Source: Ruminococcus sp.
GTDB taxonomy: Bacteria; Bacillota_A; Clostridia; Oscillospirales; Ruminococcaceae
Reading direction: 5' to 3'
NCBI RefSeq assembly: GCF_024684275.1
Contig: NZ_JAIKXF010000082.1
Span: forward strand, 1-51,388
Length of the DNA: 51,388 bases
Shown here: positions 41,644 through 50,755 of the stretch, piece by piece
Position numbering within the stretch: the first letter of the stretch is position 1
How the letters are laid out: the number at the start of each line of letters is the position of its first letter
The notes under the pieces: generated by a model
Databases searched by the model: none
What the model was told of the DNA's origin: nothing
The model's input: only the letters and a program-made list of their open reading frames with translations
Translations under genes and position numbers: made by a program

Positions 41644-41663
41644 ATAAACGGACGATGATAGCT

Positions 41664-42041
41664 ATGAAAAAAACAATATATACTATTCTTGCAGCCTCTC
41701 TGCTTCTGACGGGCTGTACCGAGGGAAACAGCATTACAGCCGACAGCGAAACAGCTTCAACAGCGGCAGTCACTGCGGCTGTCTCATCAGCGATAACAGC
41801 AGAAAAAGCCACTGATAAGACAGAAGCGGTCACAGCAGAAGCTGAGCTGCCTGTCATAAATAATGAAGAGCAGCCACAAGAAACCGATACACACACATCT
41901 CAGCAGGAAAAACAGGATAACATAGATACACAAACTGCGGAAACAGCTGAGCTGACCGAAGAAAATGCAGCATCTGAGCCCGACAGTGCAAGGGCAAATC
42001 CTGACGGTTCAATTGATCTGCCGATAATTCCCGTTGATTGA
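41664..42041 (+). CDS. Small lipoprotein, acidic and Ala/Thr/Glu-rich
   Basis: 125 aa from ATG 41664 (an in-frame ATG at 41655 is possible). The signal peptide MKKTIYTILAASLLLTGC ends in a lipobox (Cys18). The rest is of low complexity: Ala/Thr/Ser then Glu/Gln-rich (TADSETASTAAVTAAVSSAI, EEQPQETDTHTSQQEKQ), ending in NPDGSIDLPIIPVD. It is likely a disordered, surface-attached linker-like protein. Function unknown; presumably co-transcribed with the gene before it. Confidence 0.7.
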   Translation: MKKTIYTILAASLLLTGCTEGNSITADSETASTAAVTAAVSSAITAEKATDKTEAVTAEAELPVINNEEQPQETDTHTSQQEKQDNIDTQTAETAELTEENAASEPDSARANPDGSIDLPIIPVD

Positions 42042-42074
42042 GAGTAATGTATTGATATTTGCAGATTCTGAATT

Positions 42075-42200
42075 GAAACACAAAAAGCCGCAGCAAGGGG
42101 AGCCACCTCTGGCGAATCGCAGGTTATATTTACGAGACTGTAATTTCAGGCTCGGTAACCATATCTTTCGCTAATAGGAGCAGCCTTTAGCTGCGTTTTT
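42075..42200 (+). ncRNA. Orphan structured RNA / riboswitch-like element with terminator
   Basis: A conserved-looking core, GGGGAGCCACC-TCT-GGCGAATCGCAGG (about 42096-42123), is followed by more potential pairing (CAG...CTG; GAGCC 42099 with GGCTC 42149) and ends in GCAGC-cttta-GCTGC-TTTTT (42180-42199), an intrinsic terminator. The GGGGAnCC...GG-GAATC pattern recalls the ydaO/c-di-AMP riboswitch core, but the 3' half does not fit well. No gene follows on the plus strand, so the leader is orphaned. The identification is tentative. Confidence 0.35.
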
Positions 42201-42374
42201 TATGTCTGCTGTTTTGTCCGACATAAAAAAATGTAATGCGCAAAGACCTAAAAATTTTTTCCAAAATATGTAACACTTTGGTTATTGTCTTCGATTATTA
42301 TTTATGAAAGGCAGTCAACTGACTATACTATTTTAAAAACTACGTTCCGAACTTCCCCATTCGGAGCAAAGTTT
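42201..42374. other. Intergenic, AT-rich
   Basis: No gene seen. A small hairpin, TTCCGAA-cttcccca-TTCGGAG (about 42344-42366), precedes the next terminator, so a short untranslated transcript ending at 42411 is possible. Confidence 0.3.
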
Positions 42375-42411
42375 ATAAGCCCCGAGGATTCCCTCCTTCG
42401 GGGCTTATTTT
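42375..42411 (+). terminator. Strong intrinsic terminator
   Basis: ATAAGCCCCGAGG-attccct-CCTTCGGGGCTTAT followed by TT. No coding gene ends here; it may end the transcript that starts upstream of the orphan RNA. Confidence 0.75.
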
Positions 42412-42420
42412 AACGACAGC

Positions 42421-42449
42421 AAAAAGGCTCCGACACAAGGTCGGAGCCT
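42421..42449 (-). terminator. Terminator of the recurrent family
   Basis: GGCTCCGAC-acaag-GTCGGAGCC; in the minus direction followed by TTTTT. It sits right after the stop of the recombinase remnant. The same hairpin with the same loop is at 51191. Confidence 0.8.
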
Positions 42450-42565
42450 CAGTCTTCACAGTAGAGATAGCCCGCATACTTGTCCATATCTCCGCGCTTG
42501 TCAGCACGTTTACGTCCTTCCATATGTCTCTGGACTAAGTCAAATGTAACTCTGTCGATTAGCAA
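42449..42565 (-). pseudogene. Remnant of a large serine recombinase (C-terminal region)
   Basis: The minus strand encodes IDRVTFDLVQRHMEGRKRAD followed by KRGDMDKYAGYLYCED and a stop. This matches the segment of large serine recombinases between the Recombinase domain and the zinc beta-ribbon ('VQxRxExRKRxxKxGKxDxxSGxLYCADCG'). The frame stops just after the first zinc-binding cysteine, and the rest of the gene is missing. It marks a lost mobile element. Confidence 0.65.
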
Positions 42566-42807
42566 TATTTATCATAAAAAGTCCCCACTCAGCAATTACT
42601 GTGGTGAGATGTTTACACCGTCGGATCGTTATTGGAAGTATTTGGTTGAATGGAAGACGTGTCAGGCAATTCTTTTTGAACATCTGAACAACAATACGTA
42701 TCATTAATCACATCAGAATATATGAAATATATTTTATATGTCAGAGACGTGTAAAAAATCGGTTCTATTTTTGTGCTGATGTAACTTACAATTAAACAGA
42801 AAAAGCA
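42566..42807. other. Intergenic region near the recombinase remnant
   Basis: A rightward frame ending at 42707 (…SDRYWKYLVEWKTCQAILFE…) has no ribosome binding site and may be further debris of the same lost element. Nothing else was recognised. Confidence 0.3.
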
Positions 42808-42832
42808 AACCCTCCGCAAAGCAGAGGGTTCA
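42808..42832 (-). terminator. Intrinsic terminator of the giant surface-protein gene
   Basis: AACCCTC-cgcaaagca-GAGGGTT; in the minus direction followed by TGCTTTTT. Confidence 0.8.
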
Positions 42833-42882
42833 CCTTAATTGTGTTTAAACTATTTAGTTTATAACGATTTTCTTAGAACAAA

Positions 42883-45800
42883 TTATTCTTTCAAGTCAAT
42901 TTCTTCTTCGCGTTTTTTTCTTGAATACATTACTGCGATCAATCCGATTCCTATCATAAGCATTGAAGTAATGACTATAAGCATTTCAACGATAGAATTC
43001 ATACCTGTCTGAGGCAGATTCACCTCTTCATTTGCTGAATTAACGCCTGTTCCTGTCTTAGGATCAATGACGTACTTATCAAGCACTTCATCATTTTCGT
43101 CAAACAGCGTAATCTCATACTTGCCTTCATCACTGACGTTCAGCGTTTTTACTGATACTGTCTTTTTATTCTTGGTCATATAATCAGACGCTGCCCATGA
43201 GAGGATTTCTTCATCTGTTGCAATATTGCCTGTTTGCGTAGTTGAACCGTCTCCGACAGTAATATTAGCCGAGATGGGGATAACAACTGCTGACGGTTTG
43301 TAGATATAGTTGTCGATTGTCTGTGAAGTACCGTCACTATATAGGATCATTTCAGTATCACTGGGAACGATAAAGCCCTTGAGCGTTGCTGTACCTGTGC
43401 CATCAGCGCTAACGATACCGTCTCTTGTAACAGATGCTACATTATTAGAGCTTTCTGTCCATACAATCTTTGTCCTATTTGTATAATCCTCCTGATTCTG
43501 AGCAAAATCATCATTGATCCAAAGGTTCATATACGCCTTATCGCCCGGCTTGAATGTCTCAGGTACTGAAAGACTGCCATCCTTGTTATAAATTGAAGGT
43601 TTTGCGTCAAATTCCTTCAGACCTTTCATGAGCTCATATTCACTTGCACTCGCCGTCAGTTTAAGTGTACAATAGGAAGTCGCGAAATTATCACACTCCA
43701 TATAGAATTCTATTGAATCTGTCAGTGAGCCGTCTTCCTCAAGTTTGCTGATAAATGTGTTGAAATCTATCTGTTCTGTTACTGAGAACGTTGTTTCCTG
43801 GTCGAAACGCAAAGCGCTTAGACTTGTAGTTCCAAGTGCTGTCTTGTTCCCATCAGCATCTACATAGCCATATGTAACAGTCTCATTGCCGCTTGGAAGG
43901 TAATTATTGTTCTTTACAGTTGCCTTCAACGTCACCTCATTGCGGTCTGTTGCTGTCGCGTTGAAAGATTCTGCTGTCAGTTCCGGAGCAAGTGTTCCAG
44001 ATTGCTCTATAGTCTCGATTTCGTCGCCGTCTACGTAAAGAACAATCTTGCCGTCATAGCTTCCGTCCTGCTCCATCGGTATCTTGATCATAACCGGAAG
44101 AACCTGACCGCCCTTCATAGTCTGATTCATCTGAAATTCTGTTCCGGTCAGCTGGTCAAATACAATGCTGTCATCATCCAGTACCGTTTCAGAACCAGTA
44201 TAAGACATTATTGGCTTATTGCTTGTATAAACAACATTTCCTTCTCCATCAAGTACGTCTATAATAATATTCTGTTGAGCATTGAAGCTCTTATTTTCAA
44301 GCGTCACATTCATCTTCGCTGCGAGTCCACCATCATCATTCGTCGAGATACTTGCATCTGATATATCTGAGATCACGAGCTTATTTTTAGGCTTGAAGTG
44401 GAATGCTACCAATTCAGATGTACTCATGTCAGCATCGCCGTTCTCGTCAAACATCATTCTGTTTGCCAGAATATCCAGTTCGCCATTATCATCAACGATA
44501 AAGTCAAACCTGTGAATATTTTGATTTGCTTTGTCAGTTATCTGTACAGGATATGTCTGTTCCCCTGTTTTAGTATTCTCGCGCATCGAATAAAGCTGCT
44601 GCTCTCGATTTTGGATTTCGCCTTCCTCATCAGGGTGAATGAATTCTGTCCAGAGAATATAAATATAATCACCGTTCTGTTTCACCTTGAACGAGGTTAT
44701 GCAGCGTTCCATGCTTTCATTGCCGTAATCATCAACAGAGAATGTCGGTGATGCTATGATTTCCGCCGGCATAAACGAAGATCCATATGATTTGTTGATA
44801 TAATAGTAATTCTGCCCGGCTTTCGTCTTTCCCTCTGAAAGGCTGTTCTTTACGAGGTTGCTGACATTGATACGCTTAACAAATGAATCCTCAAGCCAGT
44901 AAAGGTAGGTTGCTTCGGTGATGCCATCATCTGTCATAACAGGCATTCTGATAAATTGAAGATCGGATATATCGGCGTCGCTGCCGGAGATCAGTATCGG
45001 GTGATGGTACTCATCATCGTGATAGTTGTAGATCTGCATATACAGATTCTCATCGTGATCCTTCTGCGCCATACCGCCCTTGTCGAGCGTGTAAGCCTGA
45101 AGGCTCAGATGATTGTATGTGATAACTGCACTATCCTTAGCCATTGCCTGTGACAGATCAGCTTCCTTTACTTCTGCAGTAGTGTCGGCTTTCCAATATC
45201 CAAGCTCATCTACCTGCTCTGTTACTGCAAGTGCAGGTGCAAGATCAAGGAATTCCTGACCGTACCATTTTTTAACGTAAGAGTCATAGTTATTGCCAAG
45301 AGTATTCACGAGCTTTTCCTTAACAGAGCCATAGTAATCTTCTGCCCAAGTGTCATTTTCAAAGTCATAATTGCGAACTGCCTTGAGAACATATGGATTA
45401 AGCAGGTCGCCAACGACCTCGCCTTCTTCCTCAGAGGATACCTCATACTCGCTCTTGGTGAAATAGAGCTTCATGAATTCCTGACCGTTCTCCTCGTAAT
45501 AGGAAATCTCAGGTTGACTGTCACATACTGAGTCAGTTCCACCTGTCTTCGTGATTTCCATTACATCACCAAGTTTATTTGTCTCAGGATCAAAGAAACG
45601 TCCAGTAAGGTCATATGTATTGAGGATATCGCCAACATTTTCATTTTCATCAAGCAGTCTTGAGGAATCTGACCATACAATCAGCCAGCCCTTGCTGCCT
45701 GCATTACATACTGTCGGAACATCGTCTGCTGTACCGTCGTCCTCAAGAAGCTGCGGAACAGACCATGTCGTGCCGTTATATACAGAATAGTAAGCACCAA

Positions 45801-46101
45801 ATGCATCAGGTGTTTCACGCCCAGGAACAATATCAATAAATGTCGCCAGATATTTACCGTTGCCGAGCTCCTCGACATGAATATCCGTATCACTATAGAA
45901 ACCGTCTTGAAGGATCTTTTCGGTGATCTCATCAGTAGAACCGGGATTTCCGGGTGCATATTGCAGGAATCTGTTGCCGCCCCATCCTGATCTGTTTCCG
46001 TATATTTCATTGTAGTTCACTATCTCTCTGTCAGAGGTTTTGTTGAACAGTATAAGCAATAGAGATATTACCCATTGCATTGAGGAAAGTGTCATTGTCA
46101 T
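42883..46101 (-). CDS. C-terminal half of a giant LPQTG-anchored surface protein (separated by a frameshift)
   Basis: Up to 1072 aa in this frame; the first ~22 codons overlap the upstream gene out of frame and are probably not used. There is no signal peptide of its own and no good ribosome binding site. The body holds repeated beta-propeller-like and Ig-like modules (YLYWLEDSFVKRINV, YIYILWTEFIHPDEEG, VTLENKSFNAQQNIIIDVLD). The end is a complete sorting signal: NLPQTGMNSI, a hydrophobic segment and SRKKREEEIDLKE. The natural reading continues from the upstream frame near 46038-46041, giving one protein of about 2430 aa. Without that join, this half would neither be exported nor reach a sortase. 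Confidence 0.75.
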   Translation of the reverse strand: MTMTLSSMQWVISLLLILFNKTSDREIVNYNEIYGNRSGWGGNRFLQYAPGNPGSTDEITEKILQDGFYSDTDIHVEELGNGKYLATFIDIVPGRETPDAFGAYYSVYNGTTWSVPQLLEDDGTADDVPTVCNAGSKGWLIVWSDSSRLLDENENVGDILNTYDLTGRFFDPETNKLGDVMEITKTGGTDSVCDSQPEISYYEENGQEFMKLYFTKSEYEVSSEEEGEVVGDLLNPYVLKAVRNYDFENDTWAEDYYGSVKEKLVNTLGNNYDSYVKKWYGQEFLDLAPALAVTEQVDELGYWKADTTAEVKEADLSQAMAKDSAVITYNHLSLQAYTLDKGGMAQKDHDENLYMQIYNYHDDEYHHPILISGSDADISDLQFIRMPVMTDDGITEATYLYWLEDSFVKRINVSNLVKNSLSEGKTKAGQNYYYINKSYGSSFMPAEIIASPTFSVDDYGNESMERCITSFKVKQNGDYIYILWTEFIHPDEEGEIQNREQQLYSMRENTKTGEQTYPVQITDKANQNIHRFDFIVDDNGELDILANRMMFDENGDADMSTSELVAFHFKPKNKLVISDISDASISTNDDGGLAAKMNVTLENKSFNAQQNIIIDVLDGEGNVVYTSNKPIMSYTGSETVLDDDSIVFDQLTGTEFQMNQTMKGGQVLPVMIKIPMEQDGSYDGKIVLYVDGDEIETIEQSGTLAPELTAESFNATATDRNEVTLKATVKNNNYLPSGNETVTYGYVDADGNKTALGTTSLSALRFDQETTFSVTEQIDFNTFISKLEEDGSLTDSIEFYMECDNFATSYCTLKLTASASEYELMKGLKEFDAKPSIYNKDGSLSVPETFKPGDKAYMNLWINDDFAQNQEDYTNRTKIVWTESSNNVASVTRDGIVSADGTGTATLKGFIVPSDTEMILYSDGTSQTIDNYIYKPSAVVIPISANITVGDGSTTQTGNIATDEEILSWAASDYMTKNKKTVSVKTLNVSDEGKYEITLFDENDEVLDKYVIDPKTGTGVNSANEEVNLPQTGMNSIVEMLIVITSMLMIGIGLIAVMYSRKKREEEIDLKE

Positions 46102-49100
46102 CGTGCTCTTTTCCCTTGTAGTTAAACATATACATACCGTTGAGCGCTTCTGCTACGAGAATATCGGTATGATGCTCATAGTACTTATTGCCTTTTTTGT
46201 CGTAGAGTGTTACGGTGAAGGTATCGCCGACCTCGAGTTTCTTTGATTCGCTCATCGACATCGGGTTAAGCGTATATGTCAGGGAATCGCCAACAAAGTC
46301 CACCTGCTTAGTCAGGTCCGGACGCAGATCACCGTTTTTGGAGTAAACGCGGAACTCAGCATAATCAGGTACGATTCCCGCATCGCTTTCTACACTCAGG
46401 TGCAGATAGTATTCGGCATCCTCCTGCGTCATTATGCTTTCATCCTGAACAGCATAGGTGTACTGATTAGCGCCTGATGCTATGCCAAAGGGCAGTGAGC
46501 CTTTGTTGACCACAGCCTTTTTCTGCATTGAGCTGCTCTTAACCCTTATTCCGTCCAGTCCATTGATGTCAAGATCAAAGTCATACACCGTATCCTTAGA
46601 GATGCCGATGTCCATGACTTCAGAGATGCTGTTATACTGAGCATAGCCTGCGACATGGTCGCCCTTGTTGAAGAACTGACCGATAGAGTATTGACCCTTT
46701 GCATCGGTATAGGTATTATATCCGCCGATATTCAGAGTTACACCGACTGCTGCTTTCTTCTCTGCCTCAGTCCCCTCCACAGCGAAGAGTGGTGTTTCAT
46801 ATGTGTATACCTTGCCGCTGATACCGACAGGCTTTGCATTATCTTCCCTCTGCTCGAAAAAGTATTCAACTGTTTCGGTTCCATAATAAGGCTTAAAAAC
46901 CATCGAATTACCTGTCAGGGTCTTATCCTCCCCTGTTTTCTTATCGCGGAAAGTCCAGGTCGTTCGCGTGGACATCTGGTATTCCTGTCCAGCTTTATCA
47001 TACAGGATCTGGTGCATTTTACTGTCATCGATCTGTGCCGATAAAAGATACGAAGAATGCAGCATCGACAGATCGGGTGCTTTGTAAGTGAACGGCTCGA
47101 GATAGTTTGAATGTCCGAGAATTTTAGACGGCTCATTAAATGCCGACAACATAACATCACCAAATTTGCGTGATGGCTTTGATTCAGCATTCTCATCAGC
47201 ATCGTATTGTATAGTCAGTGTTGGTCTGTTGTAAACTGCTGTAAACTCTTCCTTAGGATAGTCCACATCTACGGTTGTGGACAGACGTGACGAAGTGGTA
47301 GAGTTGACTGCAAATACGTTCTTTGTTGTCTTTGACCTGTTATTCACACCGTAATAACTCTCGCGGCGAATATTGGCGGGATTTATTTTCTGATTCTTAG
47401 TCACATCGACCGCCGTCATCGTGACCTGATCTATCATCTTGCATTTAAGGACATCGCCGTTCTTGAAACCTTTTTCTCCCTTGTTGCCGTTGAATGAGAC
47501 AGCTGTTGCATCCTCTGCCTTGAAGCTGACCTCGGCGTCCATAGTCGTGTACTTTGGTATCAGATAGATCGTGTTATTATTTGCATTCAGCGCATCCATC
47601 TGGGCTGCATTGGAACAGATCATGCTCATTGAATTATAGTCGAGATATCCGTCCTTGATGCCCGTGATAGTGCCAAGATAATTAGAACGGAACTTTGTGA
47701 ATGAAAGCTCTTTAAATGGTTCATGGGCACGTGAATCAAAAATATAATTACGTTCGTCTATTTCAGCCACAGGCACGTATGAGGAATCTTTTTCCTCCCA
47801 TCTTTTGAGGGTACTGAGACTATATCCGCTTCCGTCATCCTCTCTTGTATAATACAGAAAAAGTGCGTCTGCAGTAGAAATTGGATTTGAGATTTTACCA
47901 AACCTTGTATCCGTGTTCTGTTGATCTTTGTTCGTCGGAACAGGCTCATAGTTACGATTCAGATAAGTGATCTTATCGCCAGCCCTAATAACTTTTTCGT
48001 ATGAATATGAAGCATAACCGTAATCCCTTAAACCGGTAAAGACATGAATATCTTTTATCGCCTCAGAGGGGTTTTTAGTAGTTTTGATACCGATCATTAC
48101 ATCATAATATGTCATCTCCCAATTTGATACGATAGAATATCCCTCATAAGTATATTCTCCATGCATAATTTTCATTTCATCTTCCCAGGAGACGTGGTAA
48201 ACATAGAAAATCTTGATGTCTTTGATATATTCATGCTCCTCGGGTTTTCCAATGTAGGCTTCCGCAGATTCTACCTTTACTCCGTTTTGTAGTCGCGAAC
48301 TGAAATTCTGGAGCTGCTTCTTCGGTGTGGTCTTAGAAACCGTGACAGGCTCATTGGCAAAGCTCGACTTCCAGTTGGGAATGGCAGGAACCTTAATTTC
48401 AGTAGACTCGTCGAGCGAAGTGTATTTTTTGCCTGTCAGCTTCTGATCCTCGTTCAAGGTAATAAAAGTGTATTCAGACGGATAGTATATCTGTATCGCA
48501 GTCACCTCATACCAAAAGTCAGCTGTAAGTCTCAATGATGTACAGTCAGTGCTTTTGAGTGCAAACAATCCTGAAACGTTCACTTCTTCAAACGAATATC
48601 TCGGCTTATCGACTACCTTCCAGCCGATAAGTTCGTTTCCCGCATACACATCAAGCGCACTCGTACGGTTTATATAGCTGGCTTTCACTTCAACTCTGAC
48701 AAAGCGTGCACCCTTGAGCTCGGGAATATTAAAATTTTGTCCCTGAGAAGTATACTTCGGAGTAGACAGCACCGATGACGGTACGGAATATACGACATTT
48801 TTATTATTGCCCGATGACGCATTTACGATCGGTGCCGAAACTGCTGCCGGCAGCGACGGCTTCGGAAGCGGCTGCGGCTGCGGCTGTGGGAACATATCTG
48901 GCTCCTCCAGCACATCTGCCTCATTTGCTTTCGTGCTGCCGATCCATACTTTAGTACTTTTACGTTTCTCCTCGGTGATGTTCTTGTCCTCGTCGATAAG
49001 CACCGTAAAATATGTGCCTACCTGTGCAGCCTCTGTCAGTTCAACTCTGACAGTCGCCTCGGTCTGCCCCGGTGCAAAGCTGACATTTCCGTTGTCAACG

Positions 49101-50188
49101 GGGATATATGCGTCCATAGACTCTGCTGTACCCGAAGCTGTGCGCCAGTTCAGGCTCGCATAATAATCCATACCTGTGACGCGCTCAACCGTTACCTCGG
49201 CATAGGACGCACTTCTGTCGGTGACGATCTCGGCTTCCTTCATCGCAAAGGTAACGGGCTCATCGGGCTCATTGTCCTCGATGTTGACGGTGTACTGCAT
49301 ATTTACACCGATAACGCCCAAGGTTGCGTTTCCGAGAACAAGCGCGGTGCTCTCGGTTATCTCGCCCTTATCGTCGTCCTCGATATGTACGTAAACAGTT
49401 TTCTTATACTCACCTGGCTCAAAATCGAGCGTTAAGAATGCGCCGTCAAATGAATCTACTACCTCATTGTCGGCTTCCATAGCAGCCCTTTCGAGCTGCT
49501 CCTGCTCATATTCGCCTCGCCAGTTGGTATTGACTGTGTCCTTTCCTGTCTGCTGACGGAAAGCACCGCGCATACTATCTTCCGCTTTCTCGCCGGAGCT
49601 CTGCTCTGTCTCTGCCTGCTCTGCGGCTTGTGCTTCCACAATTTCGTACTCAGAATCGTCCTCTGCCGTTTCTTCAGCAGGTGTTTCAACAGGGGGCAGC
49701 TCCTCCGTAGGAGCTACAGGCTCACCGGTCACAGAATCCGTGTTCGCTGCTTCTCCATCCTGTTCCAGCATATCCTTAAAAGTGCCGTCCTCCATTGCAG
49801 CCTGCACCTTTGGTGCTGCGACCTGCGAATCGTCGGCATAGTTCTTTTTTCTTTTGATCTTTGTGTACAATGTGTAATCGGCGCCGTACTGTGCAGTCAC
49901 GTCATATGCCTTGACATCAACGCTCATCGCCTCAGACGGATCACCCAGACGCACGATAGTTACTTCCTTATCAGAATCGCCCTCTTTAATAGTAGTGCTT
50001 TCCTCATAAAATGCAATTGCTCCCTCGGGATAATCCTCAGTGTAGGACAGCAGCTCATTGCGAAGGGCTTCCTCTGCGGCTCTGTCCTCCGCATATATCT
50101 GTCCAATTGACATAATAGGCAAAGTCTGTACCATTACTGCTGAAGTCACGACGCCGGAAAGCAATCGAGTCCAAATCTTTTTCTCCAT
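46031..50188 (-). CDS. N-terminal half of the giant surface protein, Calx-beta domains
   Basis: 1385 aa. A signal peptide (MEKKIWTRLLSGVVTSAVMV..., cleavage near YAEDR) is followed by Calx-beta-type domains at about 40-330 (IAFYEESTTIKEGDSDKEVT; VSVDVKAYDVTAQYGADYTL), the first split by an acidic insert of about 110 aa rich in Glu and Ala. Another Calx-beta follows (about 310-410). A Pro/Gln linker (PQPQPQPLPKPSLP, about 430) leads to beta-rich modules, a carboxypeptidase-regulatory-like segment (about 1195-1240, GVTLNIGGYNTYTDAKGQYS) and further repeats. The frame ends at 46031 just after TVQQNL, where the +1 frame continues the domain. RBS TGAGGTG. Presumed adhesin of the cell surface. Confidence 0.75.
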   Translation of the reverse strand: MEKKIWTRLLSGVVTSAVMVQTLPIMSIGQIYAEDRAAEEALRNELLSYTEDYPEGAIAFYEESTTIKEGDSDKEVTIVRLGDPSEAMSVDVKAYDVTAQYGADYTLYTKIKRKKNYADDSQVAAPKVQAAMEDGTFKDMLEQDGEAANTDSVTGEPVAPTEELPPVETPAEETAEDDSEYEIVEAQAAEQAETEQSSGEKAEDSMRGAFRQQTGKDTVNTNWRGEYEQEQLERAAMEADNEVVDSFDGAFLTLDFEPGEYKKTVYVHIEDDDKGEITESTALVLGNATLGVIGVNMQYTVNIEDNEPDEPVTFAMKEAEIVTDRSASYAEVTVERVTGMDYYASLNWRTASGTAESMDAYIPVDNGNVSFAPGQTEATVRVELTEAAQVGTYFTVLIDEDKNITEEKRKSTKVWIGSTKANEADVLEEPDMFPQPQPQPLPKPSLPAAVSAPIVNASSGNNKNVVYSVPSSVLSTPKYTSQGQNFNIPELKGARFVRVEVKASYINRTSALDVYAGNELIGWKVVDKPRYSFEEVNVSGLFALKSTDCTSLRLTADFWYEVTAIQIYYPSEYTFITLNEDQKLTGKKYTSLDESTEIKVPAIPNWKSSFANEPVTVSKTTPKKQLQNFSSRLQNGVKVESAEAYIGKPEEHEYIKDIKIFYVYHVSWEDEMKIMHGEYTYEGYSIVSNWEMTYYDVMIGIKTTKNPSEAIKDIHVFTGLRDYGYASYSYEKVIRAGDKITYLNRNYEPVPTNKDQQNTDTRFGKISNPISTADALFLYYTREDDGSGYSLSTLKRWEEKDSSYVPVAEIDERNYIFDSRAHEPFKELSFTKFRSNYLGTITGIKDGYLDYNSMSMICSNAAQMDALNANNNTIYLIPKYTTMDAEVSFKAEDATAVSFNGNKGEKGFKNGDVLKCKMIDQVTMTAVDVTKNQKINPANIRRESYYGVNNRSKTTKNVFAVNSTTSSRLSTTVDVDYPKEEFTAVYNRPTLTIQYDADENAESKPSRKFGDVMLSAFNEPSKILGHSNYLEPFTYKAPDLSMLHSSYLLSAQIDDSKMHQILYDKAGQEYQMSTRTTWTFRDKKTGEDKTLTGNSMVFKPYYGTETVEYFFEQREDNAKPVGISGKVYTYETPLFAVEGTEAEKKAAVGVTLNIGGYNTYTDAKGQYSIGQFFNKGDHVAGYAQYNSISEVMDIGISKDTVYDFDLDINGLDGIRVKSSSMQKKAVVNKGSLPFGIASGANQYTYAVQDESIMTQEDAEYYLHLSVESDAGIVPDYAEFRVYSKNGDLRPDLTKQVDFVGDSLTYTLNPMSMSESKKLEVGDTFTVTLYDKKGNKYYEHHTDILVAEALNGMYMFNYKGKEHDDNDTFLNAMGNISIAYTVQQNL

Positions 50189-50229
50189 AACATCACCTCA
50201 TTTTGGTCGTATCAAAAATGATCATGTAA

Positions 50230-50268
50230 ATAAAAAATAGAGGGACCGCCTTTGCAGTCCCTCTATTT
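50230..50268 (-). terminator. Terminator between the small peptide gene and the giant surface-protein gene
   Basis: AAATAGAGGGAC-loop-GTCCCTCTATTT; in the minus direction followed by a T-run. Only about 40 bases separate it from the next gene, too few for an obvious separate promoter, so it may attenuate read-through. Confidence 0.8.
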
Positions 50269-50299
50269 CAAGTTCTTGCATTTTTAATACAACAAATCG

Positions 50300-50467
50300 T
50301 TATATATTATTTAGTGTATCCGGCGAGACATTTGTTGTGTCATTTTTTACTGTCTCACTTTGCATATTACCACCTGTCACGTTCTCCAGCTCATTCAGAT
50401 CAAGAACTGAATCCTCTTTAGATTCGCGGAGCTCATTCTTATTCTTGTTATTGTTCTTATCCAACAT
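50300..50467 (-). CDS. 55-aa double-glycine leader peptide (RiPP/bacteriocin-like precursor)
   Basis: The start ATG at 50467 lies eight bases after AGGAGG. The N-terminal part is charged and Asn/Lys-rich, and LDLNELENVTGG at residues 22-33 is a classic double-glycine leader (ELxxVxGG), as recognised by peptidase-containing ABC exporters and some RiPP modifying enzymes. Cleavage after Gly33 would release a 22-aa core (NMQSETVKNDTTNVSPDTLN, then NI) rich in Thr, Ser and Asn, without cysteine. No modification enzyme or exporter gene is visible in the window. It might instead be a signalling peptide. Homology was judged by eye only. Confidence 0.6.
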   Translation of the reverse strand: MLDKNNNKNKNELRESKEDSVLDLNELENVTGGNMQSETVKNDTTNVSPDTLNNI

Positions 50468-50711
50468 ACATTTTACCTCCTTAAAAATCACCTTGTTAAT
50501 ATCATTTTGGTAATCACAGCTAAATTAATTCAACTATTTTCACCTTTATATATATTATTATAATATACCGTAACATTAAATTCATTAATATTATGTACAT
50601 AAATTATATTTCCAGTTTACAATAACGTTAATTATATCATCAGTTTTCACTTGCAAATTAATCATTTTAACACGCGCATTTTTTGAATATAGAGTGTAAG
50701 CTTACCTGCTG
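50468..50711. other. AT-rich intergenic region upstream of the peptide gene
   Basis: Very AT-rich with several possible -10 boxes; no single promoter can be chosen. No ORF or RNA was recognised. Confidence 0.35.
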
Positions 50712-50755
50712 AAAAAAGCCCTCAGAAACGCATACAGAGCGTTCCTGAGGGCTTA
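50712..50755. terminator. Long hairpin, probable terminator
   Basis: AAGCCCTCAGaAACGC-atacaga-GCGTTcCTGAGGGCTT, a 16-bp stem with one mismatch. An A-run precedes it, so in the minus direction a T-run follows (TTTTTTCAG). No gene ending here was identified on either side. Confidence 0.65.

Noticed and set aside
42480..42707. 75-codon plus-strand frame
   Set aside because: Covers the recombinase remnant on the other strand, lacks a ribosome binding site and has no recognisable family.
46031..46101. Start of the downstream surface-protein half at 46101 as an independent membrane protein (hydrophobic first 16 residues)
   Set aside because: The hydrophobic stretch is an out-of-frame reading of the upstream gene, without a ribosome binding site; a frameshift explains it better.
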